From Candidatus Saccharibacteria bacterium UBA1932 (GTDB taxonomy: Bacteria; Patescibacteriota; Saccharimonadia; Saccharimonadales; Saccharimonadaceae), in assembly GCA_002337095.1 (NCBI GenBank), contig DDFI01000008.1, forward strand, positions 93,211 to 123,538: 30,328 nucleotides of DNA, in the 5' to 3' direction. A model generated the notes under the pieces. That model searched no databases. It was given only the letters and a program-made list of their open reading frames with translations, and was not told where the DNA came from. The position numbers were made by a program, and so were the translations under genes. Of this stretch, positions 22,029 through 29,820 are shown piece by piece (position 1 is the stretch's first letter; each line of letters begins with the position of its first letter).

Positions 22029-24266
22029 ATGCCAAAAAAGAAAAAATCTTCCCCCGCCCGCAACTCATCCCGTAGCAAAAAACCTGTCGCGCCACACCAC
22101 GAGGTGCCGTCTGGGTTTTGGCCACAAGTATGGGCGATTGGCCTGCTGGTGCTGTCGGCACTGCTGATCATCGCATGGTTTGGCGCGGGTGGCAGGGTGA
22201 TCGAGCTATGCAGTGAGTCGCTGCTGCGCGTGATTGGCTATGCTACCTACGCGCTGCCGGTTATATTTGTGTATTTGGCGGTGGCGATATTCCGTGCCGA
22301 AGAAAATCGCCTACCGAGCGTAGTCAAGGGAGCGGCAGCGCTGCTTGTGGTGTGGATCGCCTGTCTTTGCGGGTTGTTTAGGACCCATGGTGGTGCCTCG
22401 ACCGGGGGATTTGTCGGCGACGCGCTCAATACCGGCATGACGACACTTGTCGATGCGCCTATTGCGATTGCGCTGTACGTCCTACTCATTATTGTTACTG
22501 GGCTATTCATGCTGCGGGTAACGCCGGCGATGATTATACGTGCCATGCGCGGGCTATTTAGGCCGTCGGAAAGCCTGGATGACATGGCCAATGTCACCGT
22601 GATGCGCAAGGCCGCCGAGGATCCATCGTCAAAGGCTGACCTCTCGGAATTTAAGCTTAACGCTGGTGTGCCAATGCTCATGAATGATAAAAAATCTGGT
22701 GGCCTAAGTACGCTCAAGGGCAGTGTGACGCGCGACAAAGCCGCCGAAGAACAAGCCGCGCTGGTGATGGCGACCGACCCCAATTGGAAAGCACCAAGTA
22801 TCGACCTGCTCGAAAAAAAGCAATCGCCGGCTGACGCAGGCGACCTAGAGCAAAACGCCCGTATCATTAGCGAAACGCTGCACGAATTTAATATCGATGT
22901 CAAAATGGGCGTCGCCAATATCGGGCCAAAAGTGACGCAGTATACGCTTAGCCCGCCCAGCGGCGTCAAGCTCACGCGTATCACCGCCCTCGAAACCAAT
23001 CTGGCGCTCAATCTGGCGGCGCAAAGCTTGCGTATCGAAGCACCAATCCCTGGCCAAAAAGCTGTTGGGATCGAGGTGCCTAATCGCAAGGCTGCCGATG
23101 TGCGACTCTACGGCGTGCTTAGCAGCAATGAGTGGAAAAAAGCCCACGAGACGCTTAGCTTTGCTATCGGTAAAGATATTTCGGGTGAGCCGGTGGTGGG
23201 TGAGCTCAACAAAATGCCGCACTTGCTGATCGCCGGCCAGACCGGTAGCGGTAAATCTGTCATGATTAACACGCTACTTACGAGTCTGCTCTACCGCAAC
23301 AGCCCAAGCGACATGAAGCTCATTCTTGTCGACCCAAAGCAGGTCGAGATGGCGCCCTACGAAGATATTCCGCATCTGCTCACCCCGGTGATTGTGGAGC
23401 CTGAAAAAACCATCAGCGCCCTCAAATGGGCGGTTAACGAGATGGAGCGGCGCTACAAGTTGCTTGCCGAAGAGAAAATCCGTGATATCAAAAGCTACAA
23501 CCAAAAGATTAAATCGGGCGGCAAACGTATCTCGGTGGAGGATGAAAACGGCAATCCCCAAGAGGTCGAAGACGGCACGATGCCTTATATTGTGATCGTG
23601 ATCGACGAGCTAGCGGACCTGATGATGGTGGCGGCGCGCGATGTCGAGGCGCTAGTGGTACGCCTGGCCCAAAAAGCGCGGGCGGTCGGCATTCATCTGG
23701 TGCTCGCGACACAACGCCCCTCGGTGGATGTCATTACCGGCCTGATCAAGGCCAATATTCCCGCCAGGATTGCCTTTACCGTCGCCAGCCAAGTCGATAG
23801 CCGTACTATTCTCGACCAAATTGGTGCCGAAAAACTCCTTGGCCAGGGAGACATGCTGTACAAAACCGCCACTATGGGCAAACCTATTCGTATCCAGGGT
23901 GCATGGGTGATGGATGAGGAAGTCGGCAAAATTACCGACTATCTGCGCCAGCAATCAGCGCCGCAGTATAACGACGAGATTATCAGCCAGCCAGTGCAGC
24001 TGAATGGCAAGGGTGGGGTAGTGATGGACTTTGACAGCGAGGGTGGCGATGATATGTTCCGTGACGCCGTGCGCGTAGTGGTAGATAGTGGCAAGGCCAG
24101 CACCAGTCTGCTACAGCGCCGCCTGCGCATTGGCTATGCCCGTGCTGCACGCATCATCGAGGAAATGGAAGAGCAAGGTGTCATTGGCCCAGCCGATGGT
24201 GCCCGCCCCCGCGAGGTGCTAATTAGCAGCTACGAGGACCTATACGGTTCGGGCGACAATAGCTAG
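22029..24266 (+). CDS. ftsK: DNA translocase FtsK/SpoIIIE
   Basis: This 745-residue motor pumps DNA at the division septum during chromosome segregation. Four transmembrane helices lie at about residues 30-160 after a basic start. A short linker leads to the motor: Walker A GQTGSGKS near 403, LVDPKQVEMAPYEDIPHLLTPV, and Walker B IVIVIDELADLMM near 520, followed by LATQRPSVDVITGLIKANIPARIAF. The C-terminal winged-helix gamma domain (about 675-745, SLLQRRLRIGYARAARIIEEMEEQGVIGPADG) reads polar DNA signals in this family. The linker is short, as in SpoIIIE. No Xer recombinase is near. Confidence 0.97.
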   Translation: MPKKKKSSPARNSSRSKKPVAPHHEVPSGFWPQVWAIGLLVLSALLIIAWFGAGGRVIELCSESLLRVIGYATYALPVIFVYLAVAIFRAEENRLPSVVKGAAALLVVWIACLCGLFRTHGGASTGGFVGDALNTGMTTLVDAPIAIALYVLLIIVTGLFMLRVTPAMIIRAMRGLFRPSESLDDMANVTVMRKAAEDPSSKADLSEFKLNAGVPMLMNDKKSGGLSTLKGSVTRDKAAEEQAALVMATDPNWKAPSIDLLEKKQSPADAGDLEQNARIISETLHEFNIDVKMGVANIGPKVTQYTLSPPSGVKLTRITALETNLALNLAAQSLRIEAPIPGQKAVGIEVPNRKAADVRLYGVLSSNEWKKAHETLSFAIGKDISGEPVVGELNKMPHLLIAGQTGSGKSVMINTLLTSLLYRNSPSDMKLILVDPKQVEMAPYEDIPHLLTPVIVEPEKTISALKWAVNEMERRYKLLAEEKIRDIKSYNQKIKSGGKRISVEDENGNPQEVEDGTMPYIVIVIDELADLMMVAARDVEALVVRLAQKARAVGIHLVLATQRPSVDVITGLIKANIPARIAFTVASQVDSRTILDQIGAEKLLGQGDMLYKTATMGKPIRIQGAWVMDEEVGKITDYLRQQSAPQYNDEIISQPVQLNGKGGVVMDFDSEGGDDMFRDAVRVVVDSGKASTSLLQRRLRIGYARAARIIEEMEEQGVIGPADGARPREVLISSYEDLYGSGDNS

Positions 24267-24275
24267 TTATTAAGC

Positions 24276-24305
24276 TTGTGCTCATTATACTTCCGGTGCT
24301 ACAAT
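24276..24305 (+). promoter_or_regulatory. Candidate promoter of the membrane protein/cutinase unit
   Basis: TTGTGC (24276-24281) and TACAAT (24300-24305) are 18 bases apart. An overlapping TATACT at 24286-24291 is an alternative. GAGGGAG at 24324-24330 precedes the ATG at 24333. Confidence 0.45.
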
Positions 24306-24332
24306 TAAAAGCAGTATTGATGAGAGGGAGAC

Positions 24333-24809
24333 ATGAAGGTAGCTAAAATTGTTGGTATAGTTGCGACAGTCATAATCACAATTCTAATCGCAGTGGGCCT
24401 GTGGCTGTTTTGGGAGAGTAGTCCTACGCAAATGCTATCAAGTGCGAATTCAATAAAAGTACCGAGTACCTGGCAATTAAAGAGCGAGACGATAGTACCA
24501 ATTAAAAACTTTTGCCTCGAAAAATCTGGCTGCCCGGCGATAGATCGAGAGTGGAAGATTGACAGAATTTATACTAAGGGAGAGCTTGAAGGTATATTCG
24601 ATAGAGCTAATATATCAATGCGCATTCAGGAGAGCGCATGCGAACCGTCTGATATGTCTCACGGCATGGGCGTTACGTTACCTGTATGTAGTGGTAGTGC
24701 GATAAAAAATAAGATACGGTATAAAATTTATCAGAATACTAATGAAGCGCGAAATGAATTCGGGATATCTTTATACGTAAGGAAAGAGCCTGATTATGCG
24801 GCTCAATAG
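24333..24809 (+). CDS. Unassigned membrane-anchored protein upstream of the cutinase-like gene
   Basis: This 158-residue protein has an N-terminal transmembrane segment (residues 5-27) and a polar domain with four cysteines (NFCLEKSGCP, SACEPS, LPVCSG), suggesting two disulfides outside the membrane. No family is recognised. It is noticeably more AT-rich than the surrounding genes. It overlaps the start of the cutinase-like gene by 14 bases, so the two are likely made together, and this small protein might help export, anchor or control the enzyme. That partnership is inferred from position alone. Confidence 0.75.
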   Translation: MKVAKIVGIVATVIITILIAVGLWLFWESSPTQMLSSANSIKVPSTWQLKSETIVPIKNFCLEKSGCPAIDREWKIDRIYTKGELEGIFDRANISMRIQESACEPSDMSHGMGVTLPVCSGSAIKNKIRYKIYQNTNEARNEFGISLYVRKEPDYAAQ

Positions 24810-27363
24810 GCTATTACTTGCCGCATCCTTCATAATAGGTAACGGCATTGCGTTGGCTATAAATACGGGTACCGTTTATGCGGCAGAATCATCTCTTGAA
24901 CGCTCATGCCAGACGGTTGAAGCAGTTTTTATCCGTGGTTCTGGCCAGAAGTTGGTAAAAGAAGAAAGGCAAAATTATGAGAATAGCATCGTTAAGTATC
25001 TCAAGAACGTTAGCATTACTCGTAACCTCTACGAACTCGGCACCGAACATCAATACGGCAATGATGGCATCGGCTATAAGTATCAGGCTGTGCCAGTGGC
25101 CGGGTGGGGCAATGGCGGGTATCAACATGCGGTGGGCGCCAAGATTAGTTCTGGTCACGACTTCGACTACGGTAAAAGCGTAGAAGATGGCGTTAAAGAG
25201 CTCGCAATTTACCTCAATAAGCGGTTTGGTGCATCGGGGTCATGCCACGATAGTCGTATCATTGTTGCGGGGTATTCCCAAGGTGCGCAAGTAGCAGGCC
25301 AATTATTCACGTATAATCCAAAATGGGTCGAGCAATCGGTGAAAGATCGGGTAGATTATGTAGCGCTTTTTGGCGACCCCAAGCTTAATTTGCCCGAAGG
25401 CAGAGACCCTGGATTGTTCAGAGGTGGTCCACCGGCCTGTCGAAGTCGCGACGCCGAGGGATATTACCAATCTGTATGGCGCGAAGGTGTTCCAGAATGT
25501 TTTGTTGCGGCTGGCTCACTCGGTGCTCGTGAGCCGTATGTGGTCGATGAATTTAAATTCAAGGTCGGGCTTTGGTGCAATACCCACGATGCGGTATGTG
25601 ATGGCTCGAAAATCATTGTGAATGACACTGAAGGCCACGGTAAATATGACGATGAAGGCCGCATTGAAGAGGGCGTCAAGAAATCGCTCTTTTGGGTGTC
25701 AACTCATTTGCCGCAACCCGAACGCAAAGCCCTGCAGTACTCTCTGCGTAATAATGGCGAAGCACCCGTGCAGGATATTGCTACGCTGCCTTTGCCGTAT
25801 GTTGCAGAGCCTTTAGTTAAACAGCCTACCTCCATTATAAAAACTGGTCCCTACTATGCGCCCTGCAAGAGCTATATATTGATAGACAAAAAGCGTGTCT
25901 ATACGAATGGATACTTATGGTACGGAGATGCCAGTAATCCAGCTCCATCAGTGAGAGAGCAGACGCTGAACCCGTATGCGGGAAGAATTAATATGGCACT
26001 GAAGTATGGTTGCGAAGTGGCGCTTTATATTTCGGATACAACCATTTCGGCAGAATATTCACTGCTACAAGCCGCTACAAAGGATGCGTCTATATTGAAT
26101 GATGCTTTGGAGCGTGCTGGAGTGGAGCTGATAGACATGAAATATCAATCTCAATTTTGCGATACTAACCGCTTAGCTGGGCAGAATTTCATGTACGGCA
26201 CTGTACTAAAAGAAAATCCGAAACCCGTTATGGATATACTGTATAGGATGACAGCTTTTCCTTGCTCGGTGGCCGCGAAGTGGAACGGTACGTTCTTTGA
26301 CCTTCCGGGCATAGCAGAAGCTAATTCAAGGATCGATGGTTCGTGGGATGCATGGATAGAGGTTGAAATTGGTGACTCAAAAACGTCAAGTCGATTTATA
26401 AGTGAATATGATCAAACGCAAACCTACAAGTCAAAAAATACTACTTCAACTACCACGTTTAATCCAGGGGATATGTCTCTCAAGTTCCCGATAAATCCCT
26501 ATTATTCGCCATCGAATCAGCCCGTGACGCTGTCGGTAAAACCAAGTAATCCCGCCGTGAGCATCGACGAATACGATCACTTCATGTGGGACTTCGATTC
26601 GAACGGCACAGTTGATCAGGTGACGATTGCGCCATCCGTGACACATACATTTTCAATTACCGCCGAGACAAAAGTAACAGTGAGAGCGGTCACCGTATAT
26701 AATACACAGGTTGCGGCTGAGGTGACTGTAGCGTCCGAGAGTACGCGTCCCGACCTACAGATAGCACGTCCAGCAGCGCCAAAGAACCTCTCTGTCCAGC
26801 GCAAAGACGCAACTACTCTAGGGGTGGTATGGGAGGCGGCGGATCAGCGGGCCGATAGCTGGCTGGTGCAGATCAATGATTCTCCACCAACTCGGGTGCA
26901 AATTGCCGCGCCTTTTCGAGTGACTATCACTGATGTCGAGCCAAATAAAGCCCTAACAATACGGGTCAGGGGAGTAACCAAAGACGGCTATGCCGGTGAT
27001 GCGACACTGATAGGGATATTGGCCGATGGTACACTAACGCAGCGTGATGAGTATGCCCAGACAACGCTGTCTCAGCAGAAGTCACCGATGGATAGTTCGG
27101 GCACGGCTTCTTCCCAGGCGCCTCCCCGTGTGTTGTCGTCTCGTCCTGAGGCCTCGGCTAATGGCGAACAGGCCAATACGGCATCTGCTCAAGCTTCAGG
27201 CCCGGCTACTCCTACCAAAGATACATTGAGTAGCCAGAATGGCAGCAAGGCTGCGTCGGCTACGCAGCAACAAGGCACTATAATTCTCGGCGCTGGCCTG
27301 CTCATCGCAGTAGGTGGCGGCGCGGCGATCGTGTGGCGGCAGTATTTGCGCCGTAGGCCCTAG
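24796..27363 (+). CDS. Surface-anchored cutinase-family alpha/beta hydrolase with PKD and fibronectin-III-like domains
   Basis: This 855-residue protein has a signal peptide (residues 1-30, ending VYAA). Residues 37-305 form a cutinase-type hydrolase: FIRGSG, nucleophile Ser 161 in GYSQGA, catalytic Asp 265 in CNTHDAVC and His 281 in EGHGKY, with cysteines 38/150 and 261/268 placed for the family disulfides. Residues 310-565 are an unassigned domain with several cysteines. A PKD-like domain (570-645, with FMWDFDSNGTVDQ) and an FN3-like domain (about 658-745) follow, then a Ser/Ala/Gln/Pro-rich stalk (750-825) and a C-terminal transmembrane helix (827-847) with basic tail. No LPXTG motif is seen. 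Cutinases cleave ester bonds in lipids or polyesters. The target here is unknown; a host envelope is a possible one. Confidence 0.85.
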   Translation: MRLNRLLLAASFIIGNGIALAINTGTVYAAESSLERSCQTVEAVFIRGSGQKLVKEERQNYENSIVKYLKNVSITRNLYELGTEHQYGNDGIGYKYQAVPVAGWGNGGYQHAVGAKISSGHDFDYGKSVEDGVKELAIYLNKRFGASGSCHDSRIIVAGYSQGAQVAGQLFTYNPKWVEQSVKDRVDYVALFGDPKLNLPEGRDPGLFRGGPPACRSRDAEGYYQSVWREGVPECFVAAGSLGAREPYVVDEFKFKVGLWCNTHDAVCDGSKIIVNDTEGHGKYDDEGRIEEGVKKSLFWVSTHLPQPERKALQYSLRNNGEAPVQDIATLPLPYVAEPLVKQPTSIIKTGPYYAPCKSYILIDKKRVYTNGYLWYGDASNPAPSVREQTLNPYAGRINMALKYGCEVALYISDTTISAEYSLLQAATKDASILNDALERAGVELIDMKYQSQFCDTNRLAGQNFMYGTVLKENPKPVMDILYRMTAFPCSVAAKWNGTFFDLPGIAEANSRIDGSWDAWIEVEIGDSKTSSRFISEYDQTQTYKSKNTTSTTTFNPGDMSLKFPINPYYSPSNQPVTLSVKPSNPAVSIDEYDHFMWDFDSNGTVDQVTIAPSVTHTFSITAETKVTVRAVTVYNTQVAAEVTVASESTRPDLQIARPAAPKNLSVQRKDATTLGVVWEAADQRADSWLVQINDSPPTRVQIAAPFRVTITDVEPNKALTIRVRGVTKDGYAGDATLIGILADGTLTQRDEYAQTTLSQQKSPMDSSGTASSQAPPRVLSSRPEASANGEQANTASAQASGPATPTKDTLSSQNGSKAASATQQQGTIILGAGLLIAVGGGAAIVWRQYLRRRP

Positions 27364-27383
27364 CATTCCACCACAGATTAGTG

Positions 27384-27389
27384 TATAAT
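27384..27389 (+). promoter_or_regulatory. -10 box upstream of rpsF
   Basis: TATAAT would start transcription near 27396 and give a leader of about 65 bases. No good -35 box is visible at the right distance. Confidence 0.5.
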
Positions 27390-27408
27390 ACATCTGTTAT
27401 CAACCTAA

Positions 27409-27453
27409 GGTTATGCGCAACAACATAACCATCCATATGGATACCAAAGGAGG
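27409..27453 (+). promoter_or_regulatory. Leader hairpins and ribosome-binding site of rpsF
   Basis: A perfect 7-bp stem (27409-27415 with 27424-27430) has an 8-base loop and is followed at once by a 12-base palindrome (27431-27442). AAAGGAGG at 27446-27453 lies seven bases before the ATG. Many bacteria regulate this operon through S6:S18 binding to the leader, but the CCG feature of that motif is not evident here. Confidence 0.5.
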
Positions 27454-27460
27454 TTTCTAG

Positions 27461-27811
27461 ATGAAGGAATATGAGCTTACGGTTCTTATTCACCCAGATC
27501 TCGAAGTAGATCTCGACACCGCCCTCGGCAAAGTTCGCGATATCGTGACGACTGCTGGCGGTACTATTAGCAAAGAGGACAACTGGGGCAAAAAGCGCCT
27601 GATGTACCGTATCAACAAGCAAGATTTTGCGGTGTATGTGTACATGGATCTAGAGCTGCCCGCAGATGCGCCGCTTAAGATTAGCAATGTGCTGAACATT
27701 ACCGACGGAGTGCTGCGCTATCTGTTGGTCAAGGCCGACCTAAAGGGTCGTGCTGCGCTCGAGGAAGCTCGCGCAAAAGCCGGCGACCGCGACGACGAAT
27801 CAGAAGAATAA
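27461..27811 (+). CDS. rpsF: Ribosomal protein S6
   Basis: This 116-residue protein (bS6) pairs with S18 on the platform of the 30S subunit. The sequence starts MKEYELTVLIHPDLE and has the conserved DNWGKKRLMYRINKQDFAVYVYMDLELP and TDGVLRYLLVK strands. The C-terminus has a ~20-residue charged extension (ARAKAGDRDDESEE), an acidic tail of the kind seen in some S6 proteins. It is first in an rpsF-ssb-rpsR-efp unit. Confidence 0.96.
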   Translation: MKEYELTVLIHPDLEVDLDTALGKVRDIVTTAGGTISKEDNWGKKRLMYRINKQDFAVYVYMDLELPADAPLKISNVLNITDGVLRYLLVKADLKGRAALEEARAKAGDRDDESEE

Positions 27812-27851
27812 AGCTAAATAGTGTTAGTAATGAGGTTAGGAGAATAGGCAT

Positions 27852-28301
27852 ATGTCTAAGGGGTTTAATAAAGTAATTCTGATGGGCAATCTGACGCGAG
27901 ACGTCGAGACCCGCACTACGCCAAGTGGCCAAACGGTCAGTAATTTTAGCCTGGCGGTTACCCGCAGCTGGCGCGACCAGAATGGTCAGCAGCAAGACCA
28001 GACGAGTTTTATCAACTGCGTGGCGTGGGGCAAAGTGGGCGAAATCATCGCGCAGTATGTCGGCAAAGGCGCCCCGCTGCTAGTGAGCGGTCGGCTTGAC
28101 CAGCGTAGCTACGAGGACAAAGACGGCAACAAGCGCTCGAGTGTCGAGGTAGTGGTAGAGGATTTCAATTTCGTTGGCGGCCGCGGCAGCGACGATTCTG
28201 CGCCTCGCCAAACAGCCAGCTCATCACCTAGCAAAAGCAACGATGTGGTAATCGAAGATATCGACGACAAGCCGATCGATCTCTCCGAAATCCCATTCTA
28301 A
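27852..28301 (+). CDS. ssb: Single-stranded DNA-binding protein
   Basis: This 149-residue protein coats single-stranded DNA in replication and repair. The OB fold occupies residues 1-110 (FNKVILMGNLTRDVETRTTPSGQTVSNFSLAVTRSW, FINCVAWGKVGEIIAQYVGKGAPLLVSGRL). A short Ser-rich linker leads to an acidic tip ending DLSEIPF, the variant of the DDDIPF tail that recruits partner proteins. AGGAGA at 27838-27843 is eight bases before the ATG. Placement between rpsF and rpsR is the common bacterial arrangement. Confidence 0.97.
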   Translation: MSKGFNKVILMGNLTRDVETRTTPSGQTVSNFSLAVTRSWRDQNGQQQDQTSFINCVAWGKVGEIIAQYVGKGAPLLVSGRLDQRSYEDKDGNKRSSVEVVVEDFNFVGGRGSDDSAPRQTASSSPSKSNDVVIEDIDDKPIDLSEIPF

Positions 28302-28320
28302 ACGAGGAGAATCACAAATT

Positions 28321-28521
28321 ATGATGCGTAAATTCAAAAAAGATGCACCAGTGTTTTTTGACTACAAAGATGTCAAAGTCCTGCAGCGTTACATCAACAT
28401 CTACGGCCAAATCGAACCAGTCAGCAAGACCGGCCTGAGCGCCAAGCAACAGCGCCAGCTGGCTGTCGCTATCAAACGTGCTCGCCACTTGGCGCTGTTG
28501 CCGTTTGTCACTCAGGGATAG
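28321..28521 (+). CDS. rpsR: Ribosomal protein S18
   Basis: This 66-residue protein (bS18) contains the family core FDYKDVKVLQRYINIYGQI and AIKRARHLALLPF. The usual RITG(T)S segment is SKTGLS. The N-terminal Cys pair of many S18 proteins is missing; the start is MMRKFKKDAPVFF. GAGGAGA at 28304-28310 lies ten bases before the first ATG. The stop is four bases from the efp start. Confidence 0.95.
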   Translation: MMRKFKKDAPVFFDYKDVKVLQRYINIYGQIEPVSKTGLSAKQQRQLAVAIKRARHLALLPFVTQG

Positions 28522-28525
28522 TGCA

Positions 28526-29086
28526 ATGTACCAGCCGACTGATCTCAAAAAAGGTGTGGTGTGCCAGATCGATGGCGTTGCCTACCGCGTCACCGAGTAC
28601 AACCAAAAAGTCGTGGGTCGCGGTGGCTCTATTGTCAATGTCAAGCTGAAAAACTTGATCAACGGCAGCGTCATCCCAAAGACGTTTAAGGGCCAAGACA
28701 AAATCGAGCCTGCCGAAGTGACAACTCGCGAGGTGCAGTACCTGTACCATGATGATGCGACGTTTTTCTTTATGGATCCAGCGACATTCGAGCAGTTTGA
28801 GCTGCCTGGTGATATCGTCGACGAGGCGCGTAGCTACCTGCGCGAGGGTGATATGCTTAATTTGCAGTTTTTTGACGGCCGCGTAATTACTGTCGAATTG
28901 CCAAAAAACCTGTATCTCGAGGTGACGTACACCGAGGACGTCGTCAAGGGTGATACCACCAGCAACGTCCTCAAGGACGCGACGCTCGAGACCGGCCTCG
29001 TGATCAAAGTCCCTTCGTTTATCAAGCAGGGCGATATTGTATCGGTCGACACCGCCACGGGCGAGTATCGCGAGCGCAAAAAATAA
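28526..29086 (+). CDS. efp: Elongation factor P
   Basis: This 186-residue protein (bEF-P) relieves ribosomes stalled on proline runs. Three beta-barrel domains are visible: the KOW-like N-domain (MYQPTDLKKGVVCQIDGVAYRVTEYN), the central OB domain (QYLYHDDATFFFMDPATFEQFELP) and the C-terminal domain (TSNVLKDATLETGLVIKVPSFIKQGDIVSVDTATGEY). The loop that reaches the P-site tRNA reads KVVGRGGS with Arg at residue 32; many EF-Ps have a modified Lys in KPGKG. The ATG at 28526 fits the family start, four bases after rpsR; an in-frame upstream start at 28478 would add an unrelated 16 residues inside rpsR. Efp sits where rplI often follows rpsR. Confidence 0.96.
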   Translation: MYQPTDLKKGVVCQIDGVAYRVTEYNQKVVGRGGSIVNVKLKNLINGSVIPKTFKGQDKIEPAEVTTREVQYLYHDDATFFFMDPATFEQFELPGDIVDEARSYLREGDMLNLQFFDGRVITVELPKNLYLEVTYTEDVVKGDTTSNVLKDATLETGLVIKVPSFIKQGDIVSVDTATGEYRERKK

Positions 29087-29105
29087 CTACATATATCCCG
29101 CATGG

Positions 29106-29123
29106 GGCGCTTAACTGCGCGCC
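29106..29123 (+). terminator. Short GC-rich stem-loop after efp
   Basis: GGCGC (29106-29110) and GCGCC (29119-29123) form a 5-bp stem with an 8-base loop, 19 bases after the efp stop. No T run follows, so termination is uncertain. Confidence 0.3.
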
Positions 29124-29181
29124 AAGGCGCTTATGCTAAAATTGAGATACGGCATTTTCTTCCCGACGGGCGGCGCGTGGT

Positions 29182-29820
29182 GTGTGGAGTGGGCCGCGGC
29201 CGCCAGCGCCTATTGGCGCATATAGTCGCTCAATTCTCGATGAAGGAGCGGTGGCAGACGGGCAAACAGACGATTTTGCTGCGCTCAGTAGTGCCATCAA
29301 CAAAGTCGGCCAGCAGGGCGGTGGCGTGGTGCGGATTCCAGATCGTCAAGTACTTATTGTGCTGAATGCACCCGCGTCTGGGCCGATTTTTACGCTGCCC
29401 GACAACGTGGTTATCAGGGGTGATGGGCCGCATGCCGAGCTGATTATCCAAAACGCCAATACGGCGCACTGGAATGCGCTATTCAATCTCACCTCGCGCG
29501 ACTGCCACCTAGAGGATATCACCCTAACGCGCGGGAATGATTTTGCCGGTGCCTTTGTTGTGTTGGGTGGCGCTACCGACACCTGGCTGTATAATGTGGT
29601 GCTCGATGGCTGCCGCGATATATTTGGCTCTGACTGGCATGGGATTATATTTAGCGGTATGCTGCCGACGGTGCTCGATGGGCTGGTACTGTCGCATCTG
29701 ACGATTCGGCGCTGCGATTTTGGGCTGTTGCAGGATTCGTCTAAAACGCTGACTGTACAGCGGGTGACGGTAGATCGCAGCTTGTTTGAGTATAATTATG
29801 CCAAGCGATCTCGAGTTTAA
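29182..29820 (+). CDS. Right-handed beta-helix (pectate-lyase-like) protein, N-terminal part, frameshifted
   Basis: The frame opens with an ill-defined start (GTG 29182, no ribosome-binding site) and soon shows the hallmark of pectate-lyase-3-type beta helices: SILDEGAVADGQTDDFAALSSAINKVGQQGGGVVRIPDRQVLIV. Then come rung-like repeats (ELIIQNANTAHW, HLEDITLTRGNDF, TWLYNVVLDGCRDIF, GLVLSHLTIRRCDFGLL, VQRVTVDRSLFEYN). The frame stops at 29820, but the helix continues in the +1 frame at 29798. No signal peptide is clear. Such proteins bind or cleave polysaccharides. Whether the enzyme is active cannot be judged, and its 5' end might also be damaged. Confidence 0.65.
   Translation: MWSGPRPPAPIGAYSRSILDEGAVADGQTDDFAALSSAINKVGQQGGGVVRIPDRQVLIVLNAPASGPIFTLPDNVVIRGDGPHAELIIQNANTAHWNALFNLTSRDCHLEDITLTRGNDFAGAFVVLGGATDTWLYNVVLDGCRDIFGSDWHGIIFSGMLPTVLDGLVLSHLTIRRCDFGLLQDSSKTLTVQRVTVDRSLFEYNYAKRSRV

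Noticed and set aside
29133..29224. A 30-codon frame from ATG 29133 just before the beta-helix gene, in a third frame.
   Set aside because: It has no signal-peptide or domain character and no ribosome site. It could be a remnant of a damaged 5' end, but this cannot be supported.
29790..29820. Programmed ribosomal frameshift joining the two beta-helix halves.
   Set aside because: No slippery heptamer or clear stimulatory structure is present, and the family is not known for recoding. Mutation or sequencing error is simpler.
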